Assembly: GCF_006538325.1 (NCBI RefSeq)
Contig: NZ_BJKK01000021.1
Coordinates: 1-64,000 of the forward strand
Direction: 5' to 3'
DNA length: 64,000 nt
Source of the DNA: Alteromonas sp. KUL42
GTDB lineage: Bacteria > Pseudomonadota > Gammaproteobacteria > Enterobacterales > Alteromonadaceae
In this document: one piece after another, positions 17,194 to 27,097 of the stretch
Layout: every line of letters starts with the position of its first letter
Position numbering within the stretch: the stretch's first letter is position 1
Position numbers and translations under genes: made by a program
The notes under the pieces: model-generated
Database searches by the model: none
What the model was told of the DNA's origin: nothing
The model's input: the letters and a program-made list of their open reading frames with translations, nothing else

Positions 17194-17559
17194 ATGTTTA
17201 AGAAAATGTTCGTAAAAGCGAACGCATTGCTGTTGATGTTGTTTGTGAATGTGCAAGTGTTTGCGCAAGATTCTGCTGTTTTACCTCTCACCGATGACCT
17301 CACTGAGGAAGCTGGTGATTCAAACCTATGGGATTTTGGAGCATATATAATCGGAGGTCTCGTTGGTCTGTTTTTGTTAGCGTTAACAGGTTTTGCATTT
17401 ATTCAATCAGTTGCATCTGCATTAACTGCGTTTCGTGAGTGGCAGCAGCAAAAGTTAGATCTCAGTGAGATGTTCATGAAAGTGGGGGTTTCGATATTCT
17501 TGTTAGCAATAATCATTGTGATTATAGGGTTTGCTTACGTTAATTTCCCAGATAGTTAA
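17194..17559 (+). CDS. conjugative element protein, TIGR03745 (PFL_4702) type
   Basis: 121 residues from ATG 17194, which follows TGGAGTG. The upstream frame from 17152 lacks a better start. A signal peptide (cleavage near VFA-QD) and two membrane segments, the build of a VirB2-like or TraA-like pilin precursor. This and the preceding small protein are the best candidates for the conjugative pilin. Confidence 0.75.
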   Translation: MFKKMFVKANALLLMLFVNVQVFAQDSAVLPLTDDLTEEAGDSNLWDFGAYIIGGLVGLFLLALTGFAFIQSVASALTAFREWQQQKLDLSEMFMKVGVSIFLLAIIIVIIGFAYVNFPDS

Positions 17560-17572
17560 GTGAATTATTGAG

Positions 17573-17986
17573 ATGGATGAGTCCGATTACACCGACCAAT
17601 TTGTACCTACTTTTGTAAACGATGAACCTGAAGTTATCAAAGGATTAACCCAATTTGAGTTACTTATGTGTGTCGCAATAGGTTTGGTTATCGGGGTATT
17701 AAGTGGACTTATCCTCGGTATTTTATGGCATTGGATAGCTGGGCTTCTGGGTGCTCTTGCGTTTTGGGTTTTAGCTGCGGTTATGCTGACTAAAAGTGTT
17801 AGAGCTATGAAGCACAACAAACCTCGTGGCTATATGACGTTTAAACTAAAGAAAATTGCAATTAAGTGGTTAGGCAAGGTCGCTAACAAGCAAGGTTTTT
17901 ATTTATTCGATGAAGACATGACAATAGGGAGAACAACAGATTCGCTCTATGTATCGGTGAATAGAGGTAATCAAAGTGAAAACTAG
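17573..17986 (+). CDS. conjugative element protein, TIGR03750/DUF3487 type
   Basis: 137 residues. Two adjacent membrane segments (about 28-70), then a basic cytoplasmic tail. The layout is that of VirB3/TraL-like proteins placed before the VirB8-like gene. Overlaps the next gene by 11 bp. Confidence 0.75.
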   Translation: MDESDYTDQFVPTFVNDEPEVIKGLTQFELLMCVAIGLVIGVLSGLILGILWHWIAGLLGALAFWVLAAVMLTKSVRAMKHNKPRGYMTFKLKKIAIKWLGKVANKQGFYLFDEDMTIGRTTDSLYVSVNRGNQSEN

Positions 17987-18599
17987 TTCAGAACGTATCA
18001 TTGATGAGAAAAATAAGGTGATACGGTGGCTCACAATCGTTATTGCGATGCTCTGTATATTAGTCGTTCAAGCTCATATGCAAGTATCTAATGCGCCCCG
18101 TGATTGGACGTTTTGGACACCACCAAATATTGATGTCGGAGGAAGTTCCAAGGTCGGTGTAGTCCCTGAAGTAGAAGCGTTTAATTTTGCTTTTCTTATA
18201 TTTGGGAATCTTAACAATTGGCGCGTTAACGGGGCTGCGGAGTATAAGAAAAAGCTTTCTCAGTTCAAGCATTATCTTTCAGAGCAATATCGTATTGATA
18301 AGTTAAATGAACTTCAGAATAACGAAGGGAGCTATCGCAATCGTATTAGGTCTGTAGAGTTCGTTGTTAATGAAACCGGAAATCCTAAATTTTCGGTGAA
18401 ACGCATAGGGAAAAATAATTTTGAGGTCGAAGCTGTTTTGCGTATTAGAGATGTAATTAGTGGAACGACCATCTTTGACGAAGAGAGAAGGTATTTCTTC
18501 TCTGTTAATGCATCTTTAGTGCCTCGAAACATTAATCCGTATCAGATGAAAATAATGGGCGAATATCAACGCTATATATTGGAGAAAAAACATGTGTAG
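17976..18599 (+). CDS. VirB8/TraE-like protein, TIGR03746 (DUF2895) type
   Basis: 207 residues, GTG start. One N-terminal membrane segment (about 17-35), then a periplasmic domain including APRDWTFWTPPNIDVGG and FGNLNNW, which I recall from the PFL_4703 family. A scaffold of the inner-membrane complex. Confidence 0.78.
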   Translation: MKTSSERIIDEKNKVIRWLTIVIAMLCILVVQAHMQVSNAPRDWTFWTPPNIDVGGSSKVGVVPEVEAFNFAFLIFGNLNNWRVNGAAEYKKKLSQFKHYLSEQYRIDKLNELQNNEGSYRNRIRSVEFVVNETGNPKFSVKRIGKNNFEVEAVLRIRDVISGTTIFDEERRYFFSVNASLVPRNINPYQMKIMGEYQRYILEKKHV

Positions 18600-19383
18600 A
18601 AGGCCGATGATGTTTTTTCTTTTACTTATATTCTCAACACCATCTTCTTCTACATTGTTTGTAGAAGGTGGGGAAGGCAGTGATATTGTCGTCAAAGTTC
18701 CTTTTGCTAAAAACACTGATAAAAAGGTGGTTTTTGATGAACCTGTTGCGTTAGGCGTGACATCATCATTTCAAAAGGTGATTCGTACCCAAAACATTGG
18801 AAACACGTTGTATCTAACCGCCATTAACAAAACAGATCGACGCTTTCGTTTAGTTGCGAAAGGAAGAGAGTCAAAAAAGACATATGTTCTTCTAGTCTAT
18901 GTAACGGATGACCAAGGCGATGCTGAAGACATCCGTATTATCCCTCAAGGTGCAAAAGTTAGTGTTCAAGGTGGAGGCGGTTTTTCAGAAGAGATCACTC
19001 CAATTCATTTGACGCGCTTTGTATCCCAAAATCTTTACGCCCCTGATTACGCAATAGAGCCCTTATTAGGAGCTAGACGTACAGTTCTTTCACTTCCCGA
19101 GCGTATTGATTTTATTCACGAAGGCGACGGTTTAGAAGTATCACCATTGGTTGCTTATGAAGGGGGAAAATGGACGTTAACTGCGTTGAAAGTAGTGAAT
19201 AAAAGTTCCATCACTAATTACAGTCTTGATAAAAAAGGATTAATGAAGTTTTATCCACGATTGAACGCTTATGGTGTCGTTGCGCAGCATAAGTACTTAG
19301 GCGTCGACAAAAACGATAATCACTCTGTTGTCTATGTGATTACAGAGGGGCCGCTAGCTGAAAATATTAAAGTGGGGTGGTAG
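18592..19383 (+). CDS. VirB9/TraK-like protein, TIGR03749 (PFL_4704) type
   Basis: 263 residues, signal peptide (cleavage near SSS-TLF), mostly beta. Placed between the VirB8-like and VirB10-like genes, as expected for the periplasmic/outer-membrane core subunit. Directly adjoins the next gene. Confidence 0.75.
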   Translation: MCRRPMMFFLLLIFSTPSSSTLFVEGGEGSDIVVKVPFAKNTDKKVVFDEPVALGVTSSFQKVIRTQNIGNTLYLTAINKTDRRFRLVAKGRESKKTYVLLVYVTDDQGDAEDIRIIPQGAKVSVQGGGGFSEEITPIHLTRFVSQNLYAPDYAIEPLLGARRTVLSLPERIDFIHEGDGLEVSPLVAYEGGKWTLTALKVVNKSSITNYSLDKKGLMKFYPRLNAYGVVAQHKYLGVDKNDNHSVVYVITEGPLAENIKVGW

Positions 19384-20847
19384 ATGTCTGAGAAATTAAC
19401 AACATCACCGGTACTTAAACTTACTGCGATTATTGGTAGTTTTTTTCTTCTAATTGTTGGCTCTTCATATTTATTTACGGATGACATTGAGCCTAGTGGT
19501 AAAGAAACTGGCTCCCAAAGAGCAAAAAGCACAGCTGATGGGCAAGGGCCTAGTGCAGGGAGTGAACCTGGTCAATTGACAAGTGATGTGAAAGAAGTTT
19601 TTGCCCGTTTGACAGAGGCAAATACCAAACTGGAAGAAATGAATAAAGAGTATAGAAGCTTAGAAAATGAAGTGGAGTTACTTAAAAAAACAGGTAAAGG
19701 TGGTGAAGTATTGCCACATGATGAAGGTATGTACGTTACTCCAGAGATGTTAGAAACGAAGCTGAACAGCTTGCTAGCAAAGCAGAGTGAAGGTTCGTTG
19801 GGTAGCAAGAACATGACGGTGGATGGTTCTGCTGACGAAGCAATTCTTAATTTTAGTGGGGCTCAAGAATCACGTAGCGGCAATAAAGGAACAATTGGGC
19901 TAGAGGGCTATGACTATCATGTACAGGGGGATTATGCCCCAGACGGAGAGGTCAGTTGGATACTACCTGAAGGTGAGAATGAAACTGAACAAGGTGGTAT
20001 CACAGGATTTTTGGAAGAAGCTAAAGTTAACTTACCTTTTGAAAGTGAGCCGTTAAAAAGTGATCGAGAAAAAAGAAGGGAGAGATTAATACAGTACGCA
20101 ACAATTGATGCAGATGCCATTTTTTTTGGCGCGGTTGCTCTGAATTCTCTAATCGGTGTAACACCTTCTGATGGGGGGGTTTCGTCCCCTTTTCAGTTTA
20201 AAGTTGAGTTAGGTCAAGAGAACTTGGCTACGTCCGGTGTGTATATGCCCGATATAGCGTTAATGCGTTTTACAGGCTTTGCTGTAGGTGAGTGGTCTAC
20301 TGGATGTGTAGAGGGAAAAATTACAAGCGCCACGTTTGTTTTCAATGATGGTGCGATAGCGGTAATAACACCCGTAAAACCAATGGGCAATAAAGACGCG
20401 AATGGCGCGATTGGTTATTTAAGCGATAAATACGGGACACCTTGTATTAGAGGTGAAAAGCACAGTACGTTAAAGGAATACGCGACTGTAGCTGGGAGTT
20501 TAGCTAGTGTTGCCAGTGCTGGCCAAGCTTTGAGTAATGCGCAGTTTGATGTTCAATCATCGCCTAACGGCATTGCACAAGCGTTTACTGGTAGTCAGTT
20601 AGAACTTGCAGCTGGTAGTGGTATTAGTGGAGGTTTGGAGTCTATCAATAGCGTAATAGCACAGAGATACGCGAATGTTAGGGATATTGTTGTCGCTCCT
20701 GCCGGTGAATATGTAATTAACATGACTACCCAATTAAATATCGACTATGACCCAAATGGTCGTAAGTTAATTAATGACGATTTTGATAAAGAGTTGGAGG
20801 AATACCGTGCTAAACAAGCAAAAACTAATAATGATATTAGTGGTTAG
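19384..20847 (+). CDS. VirB10/TraB-like protein, TIGR03752 (PFL_4705) type
   Basis: 487 residues. One N-terminal membrane segment (about 9-30), a coiled-coil stretch (about 68-100, EANTKLEEMNKEYRSLENEV) and a C-terminal beta domain (about 245-430), as in TraB proteins spanning both membranes. It begins 1 bp after the previous stop and overlaps the lipoprotein gene. Confidence 0.82.
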   Translation: MSEKLTTSPVLKLTAIIGSFFLLIVGSSYLFTDDIEPSGKETGSQRAKSTADGQGPSAGSEPGQLTSDVKEVFARLTEANTKLEEMNKEYRSLENEVELLKKTGKGGEVLPHDEGMYVTPEMLETKLNSLLAKQSEGSLGSKNMTVDGSADEAILNFSGAQESRSGNKGTIGLEGYDYHVQGDYAPDGEVSWILPEGENETEQGGITGFLEEAKVNLPFESEPLKSDREKRRERLIQYATIDADAIFFGAVALNSLIGVTPSDGGVSSPFQFKVELGQENLATSGVYMPDIALMRFTGFAVGEWSTGCVEGKITSATFVFNDGAIAVITPVKPMGNKDANGAIGYLSDKYGTPCIRGEKHSTLKEYATVAGSLASVASAGQALSNAQFDVQSSPNGIAQAFTGSQLELAAGSGISGGLESINSVIAQRYANVRDIVVAPAGEYVINMTTQLNIDYDPNGRKLINDDFDKELEEYRAKQAKTNNDISG

Positions 20848-21163
20848 TGGTCTTGTTGGATGCGCTTCTTCAGATACCAATATATTCGACCATGAAGGTA
20901 AACCCACCATGCTTGAGATGCATGAAAAGCATAAAAGTGGCCTTTATGGATCGAGGATTGAGAAGGCCCGTTACCAGTTTGGAATAATTGACTCATATCA
21001 TGAGGAAGAACGAATTGATTTCCAAGATGATCTACGTTTGCCAAATCCAGAGCTTAATATGGTCGTATTTCCACATCGAAGTCGAGATGGTTCTGTCAGT
21101 CCGGAGTTGGTAAAAAAATTCAGTATGTATGAACGTGTCCACTATCAGGTAGGAGGGTATTAG
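20807..21163 (+). CDS. TraV/VirB7-like lipoprotein, TIGR03751 type
   Basis: 118 residues from GTG 20807, which has TTGGAGGAA before it; the frame upstream is inside the TraB-like gene. Lipobox LVGC near residue 17. Family stretch PTMLEMHEKHKSGLYGSRIE. Likely the outer-membrane lipoprotein of the core complex. Confidence 0.78.
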   Translation: MLNKQKLIMILVVSGLVGCASSDTNIFDHEGKPTMLEMHEKHKSGLYGSRIEKARYQFGIIDSYHEEERIDFQDDLRLPNPELNMVVFPHRSRDGSVSPELVKKFSMYERVHYQVGGY

Positions 21164-24015
21164 TGAGTTTATTTACCCTTATAAATGAGAAAGCAGATAG
21201 TTTTCTAGATGCATTTAGAATACATGATACATCTCCACGAGATATGGTTACTAGTGCTGATATCAGAGCACAATACCAGCAACCTTCATCATTTACTGAT
21301 CGCCTTCCTTTTATCGAATATATATCGTCAGAGCAGATGTTTTTGATGCATGACTGTCACAGCGTTGCGGCGGCATTTGAAATTAATACTATTAATACAG
21401 AAGGTTTCCCAATAAACACCAAAGCAATGTTGCGTGATGAGATGATGCGAGTGTTACGAGACACTGTACCTCAAGAAAGCAATAACCCTTGGGTTGTCGA
21501 AGTATTCTTTTCAAACACATATAGTCTAGATAAAGCGGTTGGTGCTTTTAAAAGCTTTGAGTCGAGAAGTCGTAGTACGGTTCATGATGGCGTTAAAAGA
21601 ACGCTTGATGAAATGTATGAGCGTCACTTAAAAGGTATGGCAGGAGAAAAGGGAATATTCATTGATGAGCAAGTTACCAAGTTACCATTTGGCGGTAAAG
21701 AGACAATTGGAAGAATGTTCATTTATCGTAAGAGAAATCGAAAGATTAAGTTAGATGAATCACCCATAGAAGAATTAAACATCATAAGAGATCGGCTAGT
21801 TCATTCAATTAAAGATATTGGTGGGACAGGTGTCGATATCAAAAACATGGATGGGAAAGGGTATTACGACTGGATGTTCAGATGGTTTAATCCTAACCCT
21901 GAAGTGACAAATGGTGACACCGAAGCGGCTCTTGATTTGTTTCCCTATCCAGGTGATGAAGATGTACCGGCAGGAAGAGATTTTTCTGGCATGCTGACTA
22001 TTACTCCTCCTAAATCGGATGTAAGTAAAGGAGTTTGGGAGTTCGATGATGTTTTGCATCGTTATCTCCCCGTTGCCTTAATACGTGGCGCTCCTAAGAT
22101 TGGTGTTTTCAGTAGCCCGACAGATGGAACATCGTTATTCGACAAACTTCCTAGTGGTACTACGTTTGCCATGAAGATCACATTTGTGAGTAAAGATGAT
22201 GTTGAAAAAGACATTGGCCAAATTGAAAAGGCCGCAGTGGGTGATGGTGCGATTGCAAGTGAAGCGCGAGAAGAAGCAGCTCACGTTAAGGAGCTGCTGC
22301 TAAGAGGGCAAACCTTGTTACCAGTTGAAATGGGATTTTATGTTCGTGCTAAAACAGATGGTGATTTACGTAGAACAGGAAACAAAGTAAAAACAGCAGC
22401 TGCGAGTGTTCAACTACAAATTGTCGAAGATAAGTACGACATAAAAGCCTGCGATAATTATTTTAGGATGTTACCAGGTAACTATCGACCTGAACTTAAC
22501 AAAATTAGGTCTACGACATTAAAAGCGTCTCTTCAGCACGTAGCTAATTATTTTCCTTTGCTGGGGCGAGGTAAGGGTTCAGGAAGTCCAGTCCAAATGC
22601 AATTCAATCGGGGTGGGGAGGTAATGTCGTTTGACTCGATTGGAGATAGGTTGTCGAATTCGCACAAGGTAATAATTGGGGGGAGTGGAGCTGGAAAATC
22701 AGTTAAGTTGGTGGAGGAGTTATTTCAATATGTCGCCCAATATAATGCGCAAGTGTTTATTATCGAGAAAGGTGACTCTCTTAAGCTTGCAGTCGAGTAT
22801 TTAGAGAGGCTTGGTAAATCCACTAATCAAATTAAATTAGATTCACGTAGTAAATCTATTCTTCCTCCCTATGCTAACGCTTATAAAGCCCTAGCCGCAG
22901 AACAAGACATAGAAGAAGCGATAAATGATCCGAGAGACGTTGTGGCTGATACCTATGCCGAAGTAGATTCAATTCCGCATGCGTCAACTCCCCCCCCAGA
23001 CGACTTGGTAAATTTTGGTATTGATGATGATGATGGCGAAAAAGATTACTTGGGTGAAATGGAGTTAATGACCCGTATTATTGTGACAGGCGGTAACGCT
23101 GAAGAGAATAATAAATTAACACCTGCTGATCAGTCATTTATCCGTCGAGCTATTCTTAACGCAGCAAAACGGTGTAGTGAAGAAGGTAAACCTCATCCTT
23201 TGGTTTCTGATGTTGCGGAAGAAATGAAACGTTTGATGGAATCAGATAAGCGGATGAGGGAAAAGCATTTAGAACGTGCTTATGATATGGGTGAAGGTAT
23301 GAATAACTTCACTCTTGGGCTTGCTGGGAAACTATTCAATGGTTACGGTGAGTTGTTCCCTAATGTTGATATAACACATATTGATTTGGGGGATACCGTT
23401 AAGGCAGGAAAGGAAGCTGAGTTGGCAGTTGCATACGCATCAGTACTTAATTCAGTAACAGATCTAGCGGAAGTTAATCAGTACTCGGGTAGACCAATCA
23501 TCGTGATTACAGATGAAGGACACAACGTTGTTAGCAAAACATCAAAAGCATCAGACATATTAGTTCCAGCTATTGTTAAAATCGTTAAGATGATGCGTAA
23601 GCTAGGCTGTTGGTATTGGATTGCTACACAGAATATTAAAGACTTTTCAGATGAGGCAGGAGCATTGCTTAAACTGGCCGAATGGTGGGAAGTACTTCTA
23701 GTACCTGAAGGCGAAGACGATGACATTGCTCGGTTTAAGCGCCTAACAGATGATCAAAAAGCTATTTTATCCAGTGTCACTAAAGACCCGAGAAAGTACA
23801 CGGAGGGTTTTATTATGTGCGCGAATAAGAAGATTAACAATCAAGTATTTAGAAATATTCCCCCTTCAATAATACTAGCTTTGGCGATGTCAGACCCTGA
23901 TGAAAAGTTAGCAAGGGCATCAGTGATGAAAGAGCACAATATATCCGAACTTGATGCAGCGATATATATGGGCCAAGAGTTGGATAGAGCAAGAGGGTTT
24001 GCTGACGTTGCGTAA
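21163..24015 (+). CDS. VirB4/TraC-like conjugative ATPase, TIGR03744 (PFL_4706) type
   Basis: 950 residues. Walker A GGSGAGKS (about 505-512), Walker B RPIIVITDEGH (about 777-787), and arginine-rich segments further on. It powers pilus or channel assembly at the inner membrane. It is the last gene before the pilus operon; in related elements the TIGR03757 gene lies nearby, whereas here about 14.5 kb intervenes. Confidence 0.92.
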   Translation: MSLFTLINEKADSFLDAFRIHDTSPRDMVTSADIRAQYQQPSSFTDRLPFIEYISSEQMFLMHDCHSVAAAFEINTINTEGFPINTKAMLRDEMMRVLRDTVPQESNNPWVVEVFFSNTYSLDKAVGAFKSFESRSRSTVHDGVKRTLDEMYERHLKGMAGEKGIFIDEQVTKLPFGGKETIGRMFIYRKRNRKIKLDESPIEELNIIRDRLVHSIKDIGGTGVDIKNMDGKGYYDWMFRWFNPNPEVTNGDTEAALDLFPYPGDEDVPAGRDFSGMLTITPPKSDVSKGVWEFDDVLHRYLPVALIRGAPKIGVFSSPTDGTSLFDKLPSGTTFAMKITFVSKDDVEKDIGQIEKAAVGDGAIASEAREEAAHVKELLLRGQTLLPVEMGFYVRAKTDGDLRRTGNKVKTAAASVQLQIVEDKYDIKACDNYFRMLPGNYRPELNKIRSTTLKASLQHVANYFPLLGRGKGSGSPVQMQFNRGGEVMSFDSIGDRLSNSHKVIIGGSGAGKSVKLVEELFQYVAQYNAQVFIIEKGDSLKLAVEYLERLGKSTNQIKLDSRSKSILPPYANAYKALAAEQDIEEAINDPRDVVADTYAEVDSIPHASTPPPDDLVNFGIDDDDGEKDYLGEMELMTRIIVTGGNAEENNKLTPADQSFIRRAILNAAKRCSEEGKPHPLVSDVAEEMKRLMESDKRMREKHLERAYDMGEGMNNFTLGLAGKLFNGYGELFPNVDITHIDLGDTVKAGKEAELAVAYASVLNSVTDLAEVNQYSGRPIIVITDEGHNVVSKTSKASDILVPAIVKIVKMMRKLGCWYWIATQNIKDFSDEAGALLKLAEWWEVLLVPEGEDDDIARFKRLTDDQKAILSSVTKDPRKYTEGFIMCANKKINNQVFRNIPPSIILALAMSDPDEKLARASVMKEHNISELDAAIYMGQELDRARGFADVA

Positions 24016-24027
24016 TCTATTAAAAAA

Positions 24028-24041
24028 TTCTTCATGTAGAA
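24028..24041 (-). promoter_or_regulatory. 14-bp site TTCTTCATGTAGAA, copy 6 (inverted)
   Basis: The reverse complement of the common site, 12 bp after the VirB4-like gene and 22 bp before repeat element B. Confidence 0.55.
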
Positions 24042-24063
24042 ATGTGTGTCTTTACTATTGTTT

Positions 24064-24198
24064 GGGAGTGACAATTGTGGGCTAGGGGAAAATAACTGAC
24101 GGGACAGATTGTGGTCAAGTCCATTAGGATTGTCCCTAAACTGTCCCGTCAGTTATTCACCGATTTCGCTGCGCGAAAAGTCCCTGTTGTTGAACGAC
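24064..24198 (+). repeat. foldable repeat element B
   Basis: Aligns with element A over its length. The main stem is changed on both arms (TAACTGACGGGACAG at 24093 pairs with 24141-24155), so pairing is kept while sequence is not. The second hairpin is TTTCG-ctgcg-CGAAA. The shared tail reads AAAAGTCCCTGTTGTTGAAC. Fills most of the 344-bp spacer before the pilus operon; beyond it only an AT-rich stretch suited to a promoter is seen. Confidence 0.7.
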
Positions 24199-24359
24199 CC
24201 ATGCCAAAAAAGCTTTATATATCAGTCTTGATATAAATCTAAGTAATTTATTCCTTCCTCTAAACTGCACTAATTACCTCTTTCAAAGAATATTTTTTTG
24301 CCGAAAAAAATAACGTTTTTTGTCAGTAAAATGTGATTCATTGATTAAGAGGTGAACAC

Positions 24360-25094
24360 ATGAAGTGTCTTTATTTATTCGTTTTGCTTGCTCTTTTTGG
24401 GTGTGAAGCAACAGATAATAGGTTTCATTCGAGAGAGCGAGAGCCAAGCGGTGTCATCTCTTTTCAAGATGATTCAACGCAATTTAATAATGTAGTGGGC
24501 TGGAAAAATATTGTTGGTGATAGCTCCGCTCTCATCGTTGTTAATGCGCATGAAAGTAATTCAGAACTAGCGATGCGTCGTGCTGAAAAAATAGTAGGCG
24601 CAGTGGGTGATTCGAAAAATCTTTACGTTGCATATCGTTACACAAACCATCGAGAAGATTCTGGGTATGTGGAAGTGTTCACGTTGAGTGAAAGTGAGGA
24701 TGTCAACGACATACTTTCAACTGTTCAAGCAAAGACATTGGATCTTTCAATAGGAAAACTTTTCTCAGAAGAATTGGTGAGAGGTCTAGAGCGTGATGTA
24801 TCGAGACTTACTGTTGTTGTTCCAAGTGATATTACCCCCGTTGAACAGTTAGGAAAGTTGGTTCAAAAGTTTGGCTGGAGGCTATTAGGTAGTCCGGAAT
24901 TAAAGGACGGTAATGGAGTATTGGTTAGATCATTCAGTTTTGAGATGACATTAGTTGTTGGTGATAGAGAAATGTTAACAGAGATGGAAATTACTCAGTT
25001 AGTCAATGAGTGGTTGAGTCTCTATGTCGGAGAGTCCAGCGAATATCATGTGTCAGCAGATGTCGTTGAGAAAGGAGTTTTAATCGAGTTATGA
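24360..25094 (+). CDS. lipoprotein, first gene of the pilus operon
   Basis: 244 residues with lipobox LFGC (about residues 12-15). The sequence is alpha/beta and has no family I recognise. The position corresponds to the PilL or PilK genes of R64-type operons. It overlaps the next gene by 4 bp. Confidence 0.6.
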   Translation: MKCLYLFVLLALFGCEATDNRFHSREREPSGVISFQDDSTQFNNVVGWKNIVGDSSALIVVNAHESNSELAMRRAEKIVGAVGDSKNLYVAYRYTNHREDSGYVEVFTLSESEDVNDILSTVQAKTLDLSIGKLFSEELVRGLERDVSRLTVVVPSDITPVEQLGKLVQKFGWRLLGSPELKDGNGVLVRSFSFEMTLVVGDREMLTEMEITQLVNEWLSLYVGESSEYHVSADVVEKGVLIEL

Positions 25095-25528
25095 AATATC
25101 TTGTATTCCTAATTTTGATGCTGAATGCATCAGCGCTTTTTGCAAAGCAGAATGGGCCGGTGATTACAATGAAGCGTCTGGATAATCAGCCTTTGATGGA
25201 AGAGAGAGGGTTGAACATTAAGACTAATGTGGATGAATGTCCGGTTCGTGAACATGACTTGCGTGAGGTTTACTGTGCTGCTTTGAAAGATGGGTTATTA
25301 AAACCCCAATTAGAGGCTGTAGTTAATAAATACCTCCCTGGTAAAGATGTTTTTTGGGGTAACTATGAGGGCAATCACGAATGGTATGGCAATAGTGCGA
25401 TTGAGGCAGAGTCAATCGAAGAGCTCTTGAACAGTATAACTAGCTCATACGGAACCCCACCAAAAGGCATTGAGTGGTATATCCATACAAATGTTGTTGA
25501 GTTCGTCTACAGAAAGCCAAAGAGATAA
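25091..25528 (+). CDS. TcpQ/PilL-like pilus protein
   Basis: 145 residues with a signal peptide (near LFA-KQ). The C-terminus SIEELLNSITSSYG then GIEWYIHTNVVEFVY resembles the TcpQ/PilL C-terminal domain, which helps the secretin reach the outer membrane. It lies just before pilN. Confidence 0.55.
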   Translation: MKYLVFLILMLNASALFAKQNGPVITMKRLDNQPLMEERGLNIKTNVDECPVREHDLREVYCAALKDGLLKPQLEAVVNKYLPGKDVFWGNYEGNHEWYGNSAIEAESIEELLNSITSSYGTPPKGIEWYIHTNVVEFVYRKPKR

Positions 25529-25535
25529 AAACAAG

Positions 25536-27092
25536 ATGATTAAATATACAATTTTACTCGCGTCGATTCTCATCATCGCAGGGTGCGCTTCAAATGTGCT
25601 TGAAACATTGAGCGGCGAGAAACAAGTAGAATATAAAAACGAGGCGAAGCGACTTTTTGATAATGCGTATCGGAATATTCCTAAGAAGCGTGAATATTCA
25701 AATGGTGCGGTAACAAATAAATACTTTGTTCCTCCACACCATGACGATATTACGTATCCCGATTGGTACTACTTAACTAAGTCATTTTCATTTAAAGAAA
25801 CTAGTTTGAATGAAATTATGGCTATTCTCCAAAGCGATCATAACGTGCTTGGTAAGATTGAAAGTGCGAGCGTTAAAGACAAAAAGTTCCCCTTTGTGTT
25901 TAGTGGAAAAATCGGCAATGCACTTGAGAAGATGTCTGTGCTTACTGGTTTGGCGTTTAGTGTTGATGGTGATTTAGTTACGTGGAGTGAGTTTGAGACG
26001 GATTTCTTCCGTGTGAGTGTTCCTTCCTCAATTCATAGTTTCAGAATTGGGGAGCGAGATAGGGATAATGAGCAGCAGCAACAGCAAAGCTTTGGTGGGT
26101 TTGGCGCTACTCAGATGCCTTTGCAGTTAGTTCAAAATGATAGTTATGTTGAGACAACTACAGGGGACAATGAGCAGTTAGATGCTTGGTCATCTATGGA
26201 AAAGAATCTTAAGACAATGATTGGTGATGTAAGTGAAGCTTTCGTTTCATTTGACCGTTCATCGTCTGTCATGATGGTTAAGGCATACCCTCATGTCGTT
26301 AAGCAAATCAAGAGTTATGTTAGGGCGTTAGAAGAAGCCACTATGACTCAGGTTGTTTTCGATTTTCAGTTTTTAGAACATAGGAATACAGATGGAGCAA
26401 AGGGCTCACTTAATCTTGAGCTTATAAAAAACAATATCAATGTAGGCTCGGCAAGCACATCATTGAGTTTGAATACACCTTTTGCAACATCTCTACTCAG
26501 TGATTTTAATCCGGTGTCGTTGGGCGCGAACGTGTTAAGTGGAGATTGGAGTGGAAGTGAGGCGATCATTGAGGCGCTGAATCGCTCTGGTACAACAACT
26601 ATTTTAGATAGACCTACACTCATCAGTGCGCACAACAAAGCTGCAAAATTGGTAAGAGGACAGGATGAGGCTGTAGCAACGTCATCCGGTGGCGGTATTA
26701 ACCAAGCTGGGGCCGTGAACAACATATCTACTAGCGTCTTGTCTCTAGGAACAGAGATTACCGTTGTTCCAACAATTATGGATCGTAGTGACCGCGTATT
26801 TGTTCAGCTTGATATTCGTCAAAGCGATCTCGTTTCGAAAGATGTTTTCGAATCTGGTGATTCCCGTGTGCAAACCCCACGAACGAACAAATATAACTCT
26901 GTAATAAACTTCTCTGCTCAAAGTGGGGAAACAATATTGATTGCTAGCAACGTTAGCAATAAGTCTGAGTATTTGAGCGAAGATGCTGGCCCTCTTTCAT
27001 GGTTATTAGGTGGTTCAAGAGCTTCAAATGAAGAGCAGAGCGAAACATTAATATTGGTTACACCTCGTATCATTCGCCCGAGTTATAGGTAA
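25536..27092 (+). CDS. pilN: type IVb pilus secretin PilN
   Basis: 518 residues from ATG 25536, with lipobox IAGC near residue 16. The N-domain is followed by a secretin core: VLSLGTEITVVPTIMDR and a C-terminal QSETLILVTPRII. A Gln-rich run lies near residue 190. It forms the outer-membrane pore for the pilus. The reading frame extends upstream into the previous gene, but the lipoprotein signal fixes this start. Confidence 0.88.
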   Translation: MIKYTILLASILIIAGCASNVLETLSGEKQVEYKNEAKRLFDNAYRNIPKKREYSNGAVTNKYFVPPHHDDITYPDWYYLTKSFSFKETSLNEIMAILQSDHNVLGKIESASVKDKKFPFVFSGKIGNALEKMSVLTGLAFSVDGDLVTWSEFETDFFRVSVPSSIHSFRIGERDRDNEQQQQQSFGGFGATQMPLQLVQNDSYVETTTGDNEQLDAWSSMEKNLKTMIGDVSEAFVSFDRSSSVMMVKAYPHVVKQIKSYVRALEEATMTQVVFDFQFLEHRNTDGAKGSLNLELIKNNINVGSASTSLSLNTPFATSLLSDFNPVSLGANVLSGDWSGSEAIIEALNRSGTTTILDRPTLISAHNKAAKLVRGQDEAVATSSGGGINQAGAVNNISTSVLSLGTEITVVPTIMDRSDRVFVQLDIRQSDLVSKDVFESGDSRVQTPRTNKYNSVINFSAQSGETILIASNVSNKSEYLSEDAGPLSWLLGGSRASNEEQSETLILVTPRIIRPSYR

Positions 27093-27097
27093 GTGCT

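Noticed and set aside
26366..26725. 119-codon minus-strand frame opposite pilN
   Set aside because: Shadow of a well supported secretin gene.
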